A stretch of DNA of 64,000 nucleotides from Pseudisothecium myosuroides (Eukaryota > Streptophyta > Bryopsida > Hypnales > Lembophyllaceae), in assembly GCA_951799445.1 (NCBI GenBank), contig OX637293.1, positions 24,428,001 through 24,492,000 on the forward strand, read 5' to 3'. Below, piece after piece: positions 47,571 to 58,929 of this stretch. Position numbers and translations under genes: made by a program. Each line of letters opens with the position of its first letter. Position 1 is the stretch's first letter. The notes below the pieces were generated by a model. It searched no databases. It saw only the letters and a program-made list of their open reading frames with translations, and was not told the origin of the DNA.

Positions 47571-50500
47571 ATGAATGAAATGTTAGTTGGACTAAATAGT
47601 GCCTGCAAGCCTTTTGTTCATCCTCTAGAATGTGGACGTCGAAGCGCTCAAACTTCTTACAAAAGGTATGCCTGATAAGGTCACAAATTCTTTGGACTTG
47701 CCATCAGTGTTTGCAAAAGCCCAATTTTCTTTGTGACACTTAATTAGGCCTTATCTATACTAGTCCTGTGGCTGGATGGAAGGCTAGCTTGATTTGTATA
47801 TATGAATTTGGGCCCTCAATTGGGCCCCAATTCAATACTTTAGTCCTTATTAATGTAAAGTGGTGAGGCCCAATTGTAGGACCCAATTTCCAATTCATAT
47901 GCTCGTGGATGTTTTTAATGTTCAATTAAAAAATAAAACAAGCATCTTTCAGTCCTTTTTCTTTCTAGTTTTCCTATTTCAAAAACAAAGAGAGAGTTTT
48001 TTTTTAGTTTTTTTTTCCTTTTCCTTTTCCTTTTTCTTCCATTTCAAAGATAAAAGAAAGAGTTTAATTTACTTGTTTTGAACCTCTGCCTTTTTCTTCC
48101 TATTTGATGTATTTCAAAAAAAAGGAGGGTTTTTAAAACTTTTTTTGAACCTTTTTCTTTCTCTTCCTATTTTTTATATTTTGAAAAAAAAGGGATTTCT
48201 TAAACATTTTTAGAACCTTTTTCTTTTTCTTTCTCTTTTTTTTTTTTTTTTTTTAAAAAGGGAGTTTTTTTTGCTTTATTTGAACATTTTATATCATGAC
48301 CCTTGTAACCCTCTCTGATGGATGAACTATTTAATGATGATATGTGCACTAATAGAGAAGCAAAGATTGATTGGAAATAGATATCTTCAAATGGTGGATT
48401 TGTGTACTGGAGTTAAAGAACTCCAGTTGGATGATGAGGGCATTGGAGTGCTTGGAGATAGATATCTCTAAACGATGGATTTATGATCTGGAGTTAGACA
48501 ACTCCTAAATAAAGACAAGTGTGTTGAAACTTGGAGTTAGATAACTCTAAGTAGAAGATCAAGATTTGGATAAGATATGATTGGAAAAGTATAAGTAGGA
48601 CTTTTATTTTAGTAGATGATTCTAGACAGAACCAAAGATAGAAAGCTAAAGGTAGAAAATATGTCCTAGTCTATCTTAATAACTAATAGTCTTTATTGAT
48701 AGTCTCTATTATATAAGACGGAGTTTTGGGGTGAGGAGACTCTGTTTGGAGATTGATTACTGTTTATGATTGGATGGTTTGAGCTCCTTGTAAAACGTTC
48801 TTGTAAATAAGTAAATTTTGTGTTTGTATTTGGAGTCCATTGTCAGATGTATGTAACATTTTTCTTTCTCTTCCTATTTTCCTATTTCAAAAATAAAGAG
48901 AGAATTTTTTTTGTTTATTTATGGAACCTTTTCCTTTCTCTTCCTACTTTTTCTATTGCTTTTACTTTTTCAAAATCATATATAAATGTAAGCAGATTTC
49001 CTTTATTATTATATATTTTTTGGTTAGTTGTTTAATCAATATATGTCTCTCACCAATTGTTCAACATATGTTTTTCTACACAAATTGGAGGTCCTGTTGA
49101 CCTGTTATTGGTTTTGAAGCAGTTGTCCTTTGAGATTTGTTAGACATAGAATTTGGCATTTTACACGAGACTTTGCCCTAGCATTCGAAAGGAAGTAGGC
49201 TTGGACACTAGGATACAAAGGCGGAAAATCACCACCGAGAGATATTTGAAAAGCTCAACATATTCAATGTCAATGTATTCACTCCGAGAACTGTTGCCTA
49301 ATTCTAGTGCACAAAGTGCATTTGATGATATTAATGCGCTCTGTCCATACACCATCCATGACGTTACCATTTCTGTTACATCATACTTTCCTGATGGCAC
49401 ATCCAAAGCTATCACATGTCTTGTCAAGAGGCTGTATAAAAAGCATGCATGTGGAGGAGTGAAACACATCAAGTCCTCAATAATCCTCCAGGCATCAGTT
49501 GCCCGTAATCAATTGGTGCTCAATGAATTTGTCAAACTTGCAAAGAAGTGTATACAAATAGAAAACAGATGCACCTTTCAATTTGGTGATTGGGGAATTT
49601 TGTATTATAACGGTGAGATCTTATGAATGTTGACCTCTTGTTGGATGAGTGTTATTCAAACATTCTATAAGTACTTTTCATTGATTAGCTGGAGCTACTA
49701 AAGCTATACTTGAGCCTAATGCTCTAATGCTCTTAGTCGTAAGTTTACAATTAAACAATAGAACGTAAAGGAGAGAGATGCAATGTTGGACACAATGGAG
49801 CTTGTGTGTTATAGTTGTTGTTAAAAACTCAGTCTCACCATCCATATGCATTATGTGTGTCTGTTTCTACTCATCTATGTCAACTTATATTAGAGTTACA
49901 ATAAACTTAACACCTCTCCATATTGTTTGCAACTTCTAGAGAGCTTGTGTAATTCTTATGAGTCCCAATTGTGTAGATCTCTTGACTATCAATGAGTCTC
50001 AATTGTGTCTTATTCATGCACTCTAGGTGCTAGTTGATGTGTATGTTTTCTATTTTTATCTCACACTTCCAATTTTTGAATGTAGGTGGCAAAGTTCGAT
50101 TGCACATATTGAAATTAGGCGATGTGCCAGAGAACGTTGAGGCAAGGTGGCAAGATGGAAGTAAGTGAATCGAGAATCTTACCTCCAAATTTAACATGGA
50201 TCAGTTGTGTGAATCCTCCTTTAGTTGTGTCTTTTTGGAATTGTGAAAAATCTGTAATTGTGAATGGTTCCCTCATGCGATTCTAGTAGGTGAAAGTGGA
50301 ATTTACTTTGAGCTCTTGTTCTTGATGGACAAAAGAATGCTGACATGAGAAGTGGCTTCTTGTGATGTTTTGTCCATTCAGAGACAGGCATCACAATGCG
50401 TGGACTGTTTTTGATTGATTCCAAGATCAAAGTAGGGACTGAGCAAACCAGCAAAATTCTTCAAAGTGATGGTCCAATAACTCAGGTGATCTCCAACAGT

Positions 50501-51704
50501 GCCAATAATTTTCTCAAGAGGTTGATGACACATGAGTAGTTAGTTGAAAACATGAATGGATTATACAATGAAAAGATGCATTCTCTTCAATCAATTCCAC
50601 TAATGGCTATTTCTGTGCATATTAGGGAGATGGAGACTTTGACGAACTCCACTTGCCTACTGGGAAATTTGTTGTTCCAAAAAAAGATTCACTCATCTAT
50701 GCTTCCAAATTTGTTGTGGTTGATGGGTTCACACTCATCGTGAGAAGTGAGGCTTCTCTTATCCTAGAAGGTTTGTCACATCTTCCATACAATTTGCACT
50801 TCATTTACATTTTTGTGATCTGGAAAATTGAATGATGGTGTGCTAAAAAAGGATACCGAGTATGATAGAACATTTCAAAGTTAGCTACAGAATCTTACGT
50901 GATCCATACGTACTCTGAACAATTCTGATTGTGTTGTGCGTTCTTCAAACTCAAAGTTTTCAGTCTTTAAACTCAAAGTAAGAAGTTGGCAATAAGCAGC
51001 AAGTACTAAATGAGTAGGTCACCAGACGTTTGAATATGAGAAGTGCTCTTTAGCCGAAGTGCTGATCTTTGCACGTATTTAGTTCGCTTTGTAGTTTTGG
51101 TATGATCATTTTTAATGTACTCATCTAGGGATATTTGCTCGAATATTTCAGAGGCTGTTTGGACTCGATTGCTACGAATCTTGAGTTCTGCAAAGAAGAT
51201 GCTCCTACCATTGCTGTTGGGAGCTAAAGATTGTCAACCCAAACGTGCAGCAAATCGGTAGGTCTTCTGGTGGATAAACTGAATGACTGATGACTTCAAA
51301 TGCTTCTAAGCAACAGCATAAGAAGAAAGTTGGCCCATTTTTAAGTTGACGGGATGACATGAGACTGATATATAGGTTCCTGAGCAATATGTTGAACGCT
51401 GTGTTTAGCATGATAATATATGATTGTTTCAAAGTGAAGCTTGTAAAACCATCAAGAATCAATCATGATTAATGTGCTTTGTATGTACTGCAGTCCAGAG
51501 TTGGAACTTGATCCTGGAGGTAGTCCTTATATTGTGTTTTTCAATCCACTGCCTGTTTTTCGAGGTGGAGGATACGAGTATTTGCTCACTAAACTTTTGT
51601 TGTTGTTTGAAACTCAGATCTGACTTACTCACTAGAGACGAGTGGCATTCTGGCAAGACTGGATGAGTCTCGTCACCCCATATCTGACGCTGGCACTGCT
51701 GGAG
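47571..51704 (+). CDS. Unidentified multi-exon gene (possibly truncated)
   Basis: Eight exons join in phase: 47560-47665 (first ATG 47571), 49182-49612, 50086-50160, 50382-50485, 50626-50770, 51152-51257, 51494-51519, 51618-51704, giving about 356 residues. The product is soluble and beta-rich (HDVTISVTSYFPDGTSKAI, CTFQFGDWGILYY, GKVRLHILKLGDVPE, TMRGLFLIDSKIKVG, LPTGKFVVPKKDSLIYASKF), suggesting Ig-like sandwich modules. From memory only, the layout recalls plant GMI1/SMCHD1-type SMC-hinge proteins; this is unverified. A coding-like stretch at 52445-52680 (RYRITIFKDECDPDDVV) could be a further exon, but its phase does not fit exon 8, so an exon is missing from the model or the gene is broken. 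Exon 1 follows an acceptor directly, so the N-terminus may also be lost. Confidence 0.5.
47990..48290. repeat. Low-complexity T-rich tract in intron 1 of the unidentified gene
   Basis: Repeated CTTTTTCTTTCTCTTCCTAT with T-runs up to about 20 bases, and further copies near 48860-48970. It inflates intron 1 to about 1.5 kb. Confidence 0.6.
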
Positions 51705-52444
51705 GTTCGTTATTTGAAAAATCCATTGAACCGTGTGACTAAGTTTCGTTGATTGGTTTCATATTTTGATCATTTTATTAAAATGAGTTGTTACATTTTA
51801 TTTTATTTTATTAATAATATCTAGTTATGGGAGGATTCCTTGGTACTTCTGTTTGCTCTATATTACATCTTTTTATGATTGTAATTGAGGAATGGTACAT
51901 TGTAGAATCCGTGGGTGTAGCTTGAGCTGTTGTTTGGTCCATCAATGACATCTATAGCGGAGGTATTAATAAATGAGATTTTGGTTACTTTAGGTTGAGT
52001 TAGTGGTCACAATCAATGTCTTCCATGCCATGGTGATGGAATGATTGGTGACTCCAATAGGAACTTCGACCTTTTGAGTGTAAATTCATTAGAGGAATTG
52101 ACTATTCTAGGCTTTCATGTTTTGGCCATGTTAGGAAATATTGTGACTCCTCTAAGTGAGTAAGATGACCATTTTGGTTACACTTTTTGTTGGTTTTGGG
52201 GTAGTCTAGAGACTCTTTTGGGCCAATTGGACATCACACTTCAAAGTTCGTAACAAATTCATTCTTTGTAAAAAAAAATTAAATTGCAATTGCTTTGCCC
52301 ATTTCTCTCATTTGTCTTTACATGTAAATTCTTTAAAAAAATTCAGCAATGCCTGACAGGGAAAACCAGTCCTTCAGCCTGTCATAGGCAGGTTTACCTT
52401 AACTATGCCCAATCTTTTTGGATGAACACTCGCTATCATGTCAG

Positions 52445-52687
52445 CTGCGTTACCGTATCACCATATTCAAAGACGAATGCGACCCCGATGATGTCGTGAA
52501 ATCGCTGAGCACGGACTCACGGAGGATGATGATCGAGGTGCTGCATTGGCAGGCTACCACGGAAGATTTGCAAGATGATCTCAAAGTACGCAGCGGCATA
52601 ATTAACCTCCTTGTCAGGAAGACTTTGTCCGTACAAGAACATATTGCTCACCTTATGTACCAATGTAACAGCCCTCGCTTCTGGTAA
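52445..52687 (+). CDS. Candidate additional exon, unidentified
   Basis: After an acceptor-like CATGTCAG the frame reads LRYRITIFKDECDPDDVVKS and continues protein-like through EVLHWQATTEDLQDDLK, then either a donor (GTACGC after DDLK) or a stop at 52685. Composition is coding-like and GC-rich. It starts in phase 0 while the last joined exon upstream ends in phase 1. Confidence 0.4.
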   Translation: MRYRITIFKDECDPDDVVKSLSTDSRRMMIEVLHWQATTEDLQDDLKVRSGIINLLVRKTLSVQEHIAHLMYQCNSPRFW

Positions 52688-52699
52688 AACCAATTCTTT

Positions 52700-53115
52700 T
52701 ATGTAATCGTGCGAGCGCCACCGCCGTAAGCTTCGATCTCCTGGAGTTCCACAGTACAAAAACACGTCTCTGTCGGCAGCGGAATGCTTCGTTAACATGG
52801 CACTTCGACAGGAGACGTGTTGGCAAGAGGAAAGTGAAAGAGGCCCTCTCCTTTGTTCATGTCCGTCATCGTCACCATACCGAGCGTTTTGGCTGGTGCA
52901 ATGGGACGTCGCGGATATGTGGAATGTTGTGCAGGGTGATCCCGACTGGGGGTTGTGTTCGAATCCAGCAGCAGCCGTCGAACGCCAAGATGACTTGAGA
53001 AAGTTTCACAGTTTTCGCTCACCCTGGATTGCAGAAGTGGCCGCTGCAGGAACAAGCTCTCCCACCTCAGATGGCAATGGCCTGAACAGGCACCGGTACA
53101 CATTTCAAAAGTTCA
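52700..53115. other. GC-rich segment, coding status unclear
   Basis: Frames of 103-123 codons open on both strands (plus 52797-53168, minus 52792-53103). Neither has a recognisable motif. It may be the eroded 3' part of the gene at 47571. Confidence 0.3.
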
Positions 53116-53215
53116 ATTCTTTTGCGATTAGTTTTGCTTGTGTTGGTGAAGTAAGTGATTTGTTTTGATGAAAAAATTGACACATGCTGTGCATTGGACA
53201 CAAACCAAAATTCGC

Positions 53216-53404
53216 AGGAAACTCATTTCGCGTTCCCGGTGATGATTCCCGGTGAGTCTCATATTTCCCTGTGTATGTTTAGTTGCGATATGTGTCCAAA
53301 TTTACTGTCATTAGTAAAGTTTTTACAGGTGTCAAATTTTCAAGTTCAGTGGGAAAAGTGAGACTCACCGGGAATCAACACTGGGAACGCGATATGAGTC
53401 TCCT
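53216..53404. mobile_element. 189-bp element with 54-bp inverted arms
   Basis: The arms (left AGGAAACTCATTTCGCGTTC, right inward AGGAGACTCATATCGCGTTC, both continuing CC[G/A]GTG.TGATTCCCGGTG and AGTCTCA) agree at about 48 of 54 positions around an 80-base centre. No target duplication is clear. It is a MITE by structure; the superfamily is unknown. Confidence 0.6.
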
Positions 53405-54051
53405 GTGAAACACACAAGTAAATTTTTGCTTTTACTCTTCTTAAGTTTGAAAGTAGCCTTGAAGATGAACCCTTTTGTTTTATATGTAAGATACCTCTAT
53501 TGTGCATATGTAACAAGACAGCGGATTTATTGAAACAATTTGAATTTATGAGGTATGAGTACAAACTTTTCACCTTTGGCTCTTTACATTGGGTTTTCAA
53601 TAGCCACTACTAGTCACCCAAAACACCACAAGGTTCTCTAGAAGCAACCAATGGAAGTTGAAGAGATCTTTGAGGCTATTAATGGAAGTGAAAGCATTTT
53701 GTACTTCAAGGGTAAATATCGTAATAGTCATTCTTGAATAGAGGTCCTACAATATCACAATGGAAAGATATGGATCCTTCTACAATATCATTGTAACAAG
53801 AATATATATTCTTATTACAATGGCCCAGAATACATGGACGAGCTTGCATTCAAGATGTTCTTCACTGAAAGGAACTTTGATTCATGGAAAGCAATGGGTC
53901 CCATGCCTAAAAGTTCTAAAATGTTATGTACCCATATAAAAGGTGTCTAGTGTCATATGTAAGTATCCTATGCCTTCAACTTTCAAAAATTCATAAAATA
54001 TAGTCTGAGTGTTCTCTTCAGTTTGCTAATAATTTCATTAACAAAAATGAT
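53405..54051. other. AT-rich intergenic DNA
   Basis: Nothing recognised. Confidence 0.4.
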
Positions 54052-54242
54052 GGGCAATTTTGTTAAAATGGCAATATTTTGTTAAAATGGCATGAAAATA
54101 GTTCAGAACAGTTGTTCTGAAATCTATATCTGTCCTAGATGGTTCAGAACGGCCGTTCTGAAATCTATACCAGTCCTAGATGGTGAAAATGGCACACCGT
54201 CAAAGTGGCACTTGGAATACTGCCATTTTAACGAAATTGCCC
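54052..54242. mobile_element. Palindrome-bearing MITE, copy 4
   Basis: GGGCAATTTTGTTAAAATGG at the left faces GCCATTTTAACGAAATTGCC at the right. ATGAT stands outside both ends (54047-54051, 54243-54247). The interior has two tandem 40-bp subrepeats; the second contains the perfect 20-bp palindrome TTCAGAACGGCCGTTCTGAA and the first a close variant. It is 191 bp and non-coding. Confidence 0.7.
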
Positions 54243-54718
54243 ATGATGATACTTGAGCATGAAGATTAATGGACCAGAGTGTTGCTTTTGGGGTGCTCCA
54301 ACCTTAGATATCATTTGCTTGCATTGGTAGCAGAATATCACCTTAGCAGTCATCTGATGATTCTGACCTTAGCATACACGGTATCCCTGTTTTAGAGTTT
54401 TTTTATTAGATGCTTCAATCAAAGTGCGATGCACTCTGATTTGTCCAATTTTTTTGAATAAATTACCACCCAAGTTGTTCCCTTACAAATCACAAGAGCA
54501 CTTCCACTGTACAGCATATTTGTTTTTGGCAATTCATTGCTAAAAACCAACCTTGAAAAGACCTTTGTGACAAGTGTATATAGGAAATTTGGAGTTTTTT
54601 CTTACTACATTTTGCTAAATCCATCCAAGTGAAGATTGAGGAGTCACTACATATTTCTTATTACCGTATAGTGTACTGTGAAACACACATAAAAAATTGT
54701 AGTTAAAAGAATATATAT

Positions 54719-54908
54719 GGGCAATTTCGTTAAAATGGTGATATTTTTTTTAAATGGCATGAAAACAGTTTAGAACGGTCGTTCTGAAATCTATACCTAT
54801 CCTAAATGGTTTAGAATGGCTGTTCTGAAATCCGTATCTGTCTCAGATGGTGAAAATGCACACTGTCAAAATGGCACTTGGAATACCGCCATTTTAACGA
54901 AATAGCTC
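54719..54908. mobile_element. Palindrome-bearing MITE, copy 5
   Basis: GGGCAATTTCGTTAAAATGG at the left, GCCATTTTAACGAAATAGCT at the right, flanked by ATATAT on both sides. The two subrepeats contain AGAACGGTCGTTCT and AGAATGGCTGTTCT, each one change from a palindrome. Confidence 0.7.
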
Positions 54909-55515
54909 ATATATAAGCTTAAGTTAGTGTCATTATTTTATAGACAATCACCACATGAGCAACATGGCTAGAGGATAAGAAATTTATCTTGCCACTGTGG
55001 TAGGAGCACTTTTTTTCTGACACAAGCATATATGTTGATGAAGAACACTGCAAAGGATTTCCTTCAAATAGAGAGGCTAATTTCACGCCAGATAAACCAC
55101 CTACCACCCCGATAGATATCGAACCCACAACCACGCCATTTGGTTCGGGTACCAGTTTCCAACATCATCTAGTAATTTTTTTATTTTTTTTTGAAACACA
55201 TGGACAATTTCCAACAATACAATGAACCAAGGGAGCAAGTCCCGGCGAATTTTTTTTTTAAATTTTCAGACAACTAAAACCAACCAACCAAAATCATCCG
55301 GTAATTTAGGGTCATCTCCGAGGACCAACTTTGATATGTTGGCAGCCACCGACCACCCCTCAAGACAAGCACAGTTCCCAACCGTCGATACCACCGACGG
55401 ATCAGATCCCAAACCTGAAGCGCGATGCTCACGCAAAATAGTTGCACAGGAATTTCTTGCTTCTTTCTCCAGAATTAGAGCACTTCAATGTCGAAGTGAC
55501 CTTGGCTCACCCAAG
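54909..55515. other. Upstream region of the tail-anchored gene
   Basis: AT-rich to about 55300, then GC-richer towards the ATG at 55516. The reading frame is open upstream of that ATG to about 55222, but with an A/T-run and no coding character before 55440, so 5' UTR is more likely. Confidence 0.35.
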
Positions 55516-57458
55516 ATGTCGAGATGGAGCTCGTCCAGCTTCCCTTCTTCGAGATCGATGGCGAGCTCGCGGTCGATGAGCTCGAGGTCGGGCTCCTTCA
55601 CACTCAGCAAGGGCGTCACGAGTTTAGCGCTGGACGCCTTGCAATTCGCCTTAGACGGAGCGGAGATCAAGCAGGAAGGCGACCGCTTCGTCCATCTCCA
55701 GTCGGAGCTCGGAGAGCGACGGTACACGAAGCTTTGTGAGGATGTGGATCTCGCCCTGGAGGAAATTCACTACTGCCAGGAGGGATTAGACATCGTAAGA
55801 ATCAATGCGCAAGGTGATGAGCATGGCCAGGAAATCGTGTCGCCAGCACAAGTCGAGCAGATGAGACAGGTGAATTAATCGTAAACCAGTAGAGTCTCGT
55901 TCTCCGCTACTGATTCGGTAACAATTTGAACTTCTTTTAGGGGTTTCAAAACTTTACGTGGACTTAATTCAGCTTAAGAACAGAGCATTAAAAACGGAAT
56001 CGACATGGACCTTCGAAGTGCAAGGCAATCACACACGCAATTGAGAAATTGTGAGAGCGAGTCTGAGTATTCCGTTTTCAGTAAGTAGCGTACAAGAGCT
56101 GCGAGAAAGATTTGCATTAGAAAGCTGGTGTAAGTGTATCCTTGCAGATGAAGGATTTGATTAACCATGAATTGAGAAAGTGTGAGAACGATAGTATTCT
56201 GTTTCCAGTCCCACATAGCGTACCAGAGCTGCGAGAAAGATTTGCATTCCTAAGCTGGTGTAAGTGTATTCGTGCAGTTGAAGGATTTGATTAACCATGA
56301 ATTGAGAAATTGTGAGAACGATAGTATTCTGTTTTCAGTACCACATAGCGTAGAAGAGCTGCGAGAAAAGATTTGCATTAGAAAACTGGTGTAAGTGTAT
56401 TCGTGCAGATGAAGGATTTGATTAACCACGACTACCTCGTTCTGAAGCTCCGTCCAGGAGATCCGACTGCCGAAGTGGTGCACATCATGGCTCACAAGCT
56501 TCGTGGCGGCATTCACATCACGCACATCCCGAGCAGCGACGTCACGAGCGTCTTTCACGAGGGCGTCCGCTGCTTCACCGTGGCCTGTCGCAAGAAACGG
56601 ATCCGACTGGAGGCTCTCGTCGCCATTTTGAAGAAAGAGGATCCCGATTACAGTTTACGCAATGCCAATTGCTGGAACTATGCCAAGAACACAGCGAAGC
56701 GGCTGGTGAAGGGATGCGTCGAGGCTCCCGGAATCAGTTCAGCGGAGAAGGCGAGGCTACAGACGGAGCATGACGATCTTGAAGCCAATCTTGCATTCCA
56801 CCATTTCCAGAATGTTGCCAAGTCTCTCCTTCGCAATGTTGTTCGGAATTCGTCTAGGGTTTCGACTTCCGCAGTGCCACTGGAGCTTCCGTCGATTCCA
56901 AGAGGTCGGAATTCGCTTAGGATTTCGGATTCCTCTGAAGGGCTTGTGGATCGCTTACCTCAAGCGCTGGAGCTCTCGTCACTTCCAAGAGCTCTGAATT
57001 CGCTCAGGGTTTTGGATTCCTCCAAAGCACTTATGGATCGTTCACCTCAAGTGCTGGAACTCTCGTCAATTCCAATGGCTCTGAATGCGTCTAAGGTTTC
57101 CAGTTCTTCTGAAGGGCTTATGGATCGTTCACCTCAAATGCTCTCGTCTTCTCCAACAGATCAGTCAAATTCTTCGGAGGTTCTTAATCCCTCGAGATCG
57201 GTGGATCTCTTATTCTCTGAGCCAGCGAACCCAACAGGTTTGAGTTCGTTCAGGGCTTCGAATTCCTCGGGGGTTTTGGACTCTTCGCCGAGAGCGGCTC
57301 CGGAGCTTTCATCGTCTCTAGTAGCGCCAACAGCTAACCTGGCCAGTAGTGGGAAACTTTGTTTGCAAATAGTGTTCTTAGTGTTGTGTCTTGTAATCAA
57401 CAATCTAGGGCTTGGACCTTGGGCGAGTACTCTGCTAGGAGCGAGCAATTCGGGTTAG
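55516..57458 (+). CDS. Uncharacterised protein with predicted C-terminal membrane anchor, two exons
   Basis: Exons 55516-55869 (118 codons) and 56409-57458 join in phase 0 to give 467 residues. The N-terminus is Ser/Arg-rich (MSRWSSSSFPSSRSMASSRS). Residues about 119-215 look like a folded domain (DYLVLKLRPGDPTAEVVHIM, GIHITHIPSSD, then DYSLRNANCWNYAKNTAK); the N-C-W element after a Y-x-L strand recalls papain-fold NlpC/LRAT-like cores, a weak inference. A long Ser-rich linker with degenerate repeats (LELSSIPRALNSLRVLDSS, MDRSPQ) follows. The C-terminus is hydrophobic (LCLQIVFLVLCLVI) with a short tail, as in tail-anchored proteins. The intron holds tandem copies of its own acceptor (56037-56425). 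Confidence 0.65.
56037..56425 (+). repeat. Tandem repeat of intron end plus exon start, three units of 130-131 bp
   Basis: GTGTATTCGTGCAG (CCTTGCAG in the first unit) followed by [A/T]TGAAGGATTTGATTAACC occurs with exon-start positions 56148, 56278 and 56409, each preceded by GAGCTGCGAGAAAGATTTGC. Only the last unit leads into the open frame of exon 2; using either earlier acceptor meets a stop within about 50 codons. Confidence 0.8.
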
Positions 57459-58330
57459 TTCTCAAGATTAACTAAACCCTAGTTCTACAACGGCATATTC
57501 TCAGTAAATTCTGAGAATGTCATGTTATGCAGAGACCTGCTTGGACAACCTCCACATTTTTAGTTGTAAATACATGTGCCAGGAGTCCATTTGTCAATCC
57601 GAGATAGTGCCGATAGAAAGAGTTCAATGTATTGGAGTTGAAATGAATCATTTGAAAGTTTCAGGGAAGGGAGAATAATACCGGTACACCAACGCAATGA
57701 AGTAATTAGGTCCTACATTCCTGTATTTGTTCCTTTATTGTTGGAAGTTACTATTATTCATTTTGCTTTCAACTTCCAAAGTGAACTTTTTATTTTGGAT
57801 TTGGGCTCTGCGGTGGTAAAGAACGAGATATTTGAAATTATTCTCAGAGATATCTCGGTTCTAATCCTTCAATGTGCGCATGACATTGTTCGGCCGGTTT
57901 CCTTCATCTTGCCGATGGGAGGCCACAAGTTAAGTTTTTATATTGTCTATAGGAAGATAAAGCCGAGAACTTTTCGATTCAGAAAAACAGTAACGATCAG
58001 ATACAGAATGGTCCGGTTTCAAGTTCCCTGATCAAAATCGTAAATAACAATACCAAGTTGTGCCCCCCTTTCACGCCCAATTTGGGACATAAAGCCCTAC
58101 AACATCCAGGCGAATGAGGTAACCTCTGCATGGTCGTACTAACCACGAGAAGGTCGATAGAAGAGAAGAGGACATCACCTGCAAGTATTCATGATATTTT
58201 CCCTCACAAATGACCTATAATGACACTAAAACCCCGGTCATCAGGAAACATAGTCTTTTACGAGCAATAGAATTGAACAAAGATAATTTGTGATATGTAA
58301 CATTTCAATGAATCGGACACTAGATTAGAA
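57459..58330. other. Intergenic DNA
   Basis: Includes the 3' flank of the tail-anchored gene. The 97-codon frame at 57738-58031 has no recognisable motif. Confidence 0.35.
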
Positions 58331-58720
58331 CACAGTTTCAGTGTATTCTACCAATGTACGTCCACACGCACATCCCCGACACACCTACAGCACCACAGAA
58401 ATCTCAGTCCATGGACCAAACAGGGAAAGCGTCACAAATCCAAGACCCCGAGAATCACCCGCACTGTTGCACTCACCATGGCGAACGAGGCAGCACAAGA
58501 GCGAGGACGAGGGCAGGCAAACAAAATGAGGAGTGAGAGCTTGGTGGGCAAGAGATTTTAGGGCAGCAGAGGGTACCATGACGAATGCGAGGGGAGCTGC
58601 TAGAGGTCGCGGCAAGGTCCCGCGAGCGCTGACTGAGAGCTTCAAGGCTTGCAACAACGAGACTGAAAGAGAGAGAAACCTTGTCAAAAAAAAAGAGAGA
58701 GAGAAACCCTAATCAGTCGT
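58331..58720. other. GC-richer segment of unclear nature
   Basis: Frames open on both strands (minus 58385-58687; a short plus frame from the ATG at 58579 reads NARGAARGRGKVPRALTES). It could be a 5' end or a decayed gene piece. No product is identifiable. Confidence 0.25.
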
Positions 58721-58733
58721 AGACTTCGGTATA

Positions 58734-58927
58734 CAGTAGAACTTGTCTTAGTGCATAGAGTCGGGACTATGCACTAAGAGAGGTTTATGCACTTGAAGAG
58801 GTTCTCTCAGAACTTTGGCTAATGTGGCCTCTCAGTATGGGGCCTCCAACTACTGTTCACAAATATCACGACTTCTCTTAGTGCATAATATGCACTAAGA
58901 CAGTATGCACTAAGAGAGGTTCTACTG
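58734..58927. mobile_element. pogo/mariner-like MITE
   Basis: The 194-bp element begins CAGTAGAACTTGTCTTAGTG and its right end read inward begins CAGTAGAACCTCTCTTAGTG (two differences in 20). TA flanks both ends (58732-58733, 58928-58929). CAGTAGAACCTC termini with a TA duplication are typical of pogo-type Tc1/mariner elements. ATGCACTAAGA is repeated several times inside. No transposase is present. Confidence 0.7.
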
Positions 58928-58929
58928 TA

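Noticed and set aside
48300..48860. Possible solo LTR in a long intron (ATATAAGACGGAG followed by a 3'-UTR-like stretch)
   Set aside because: No TG...CA ends, primer-binding site or target duplication could be fixed.
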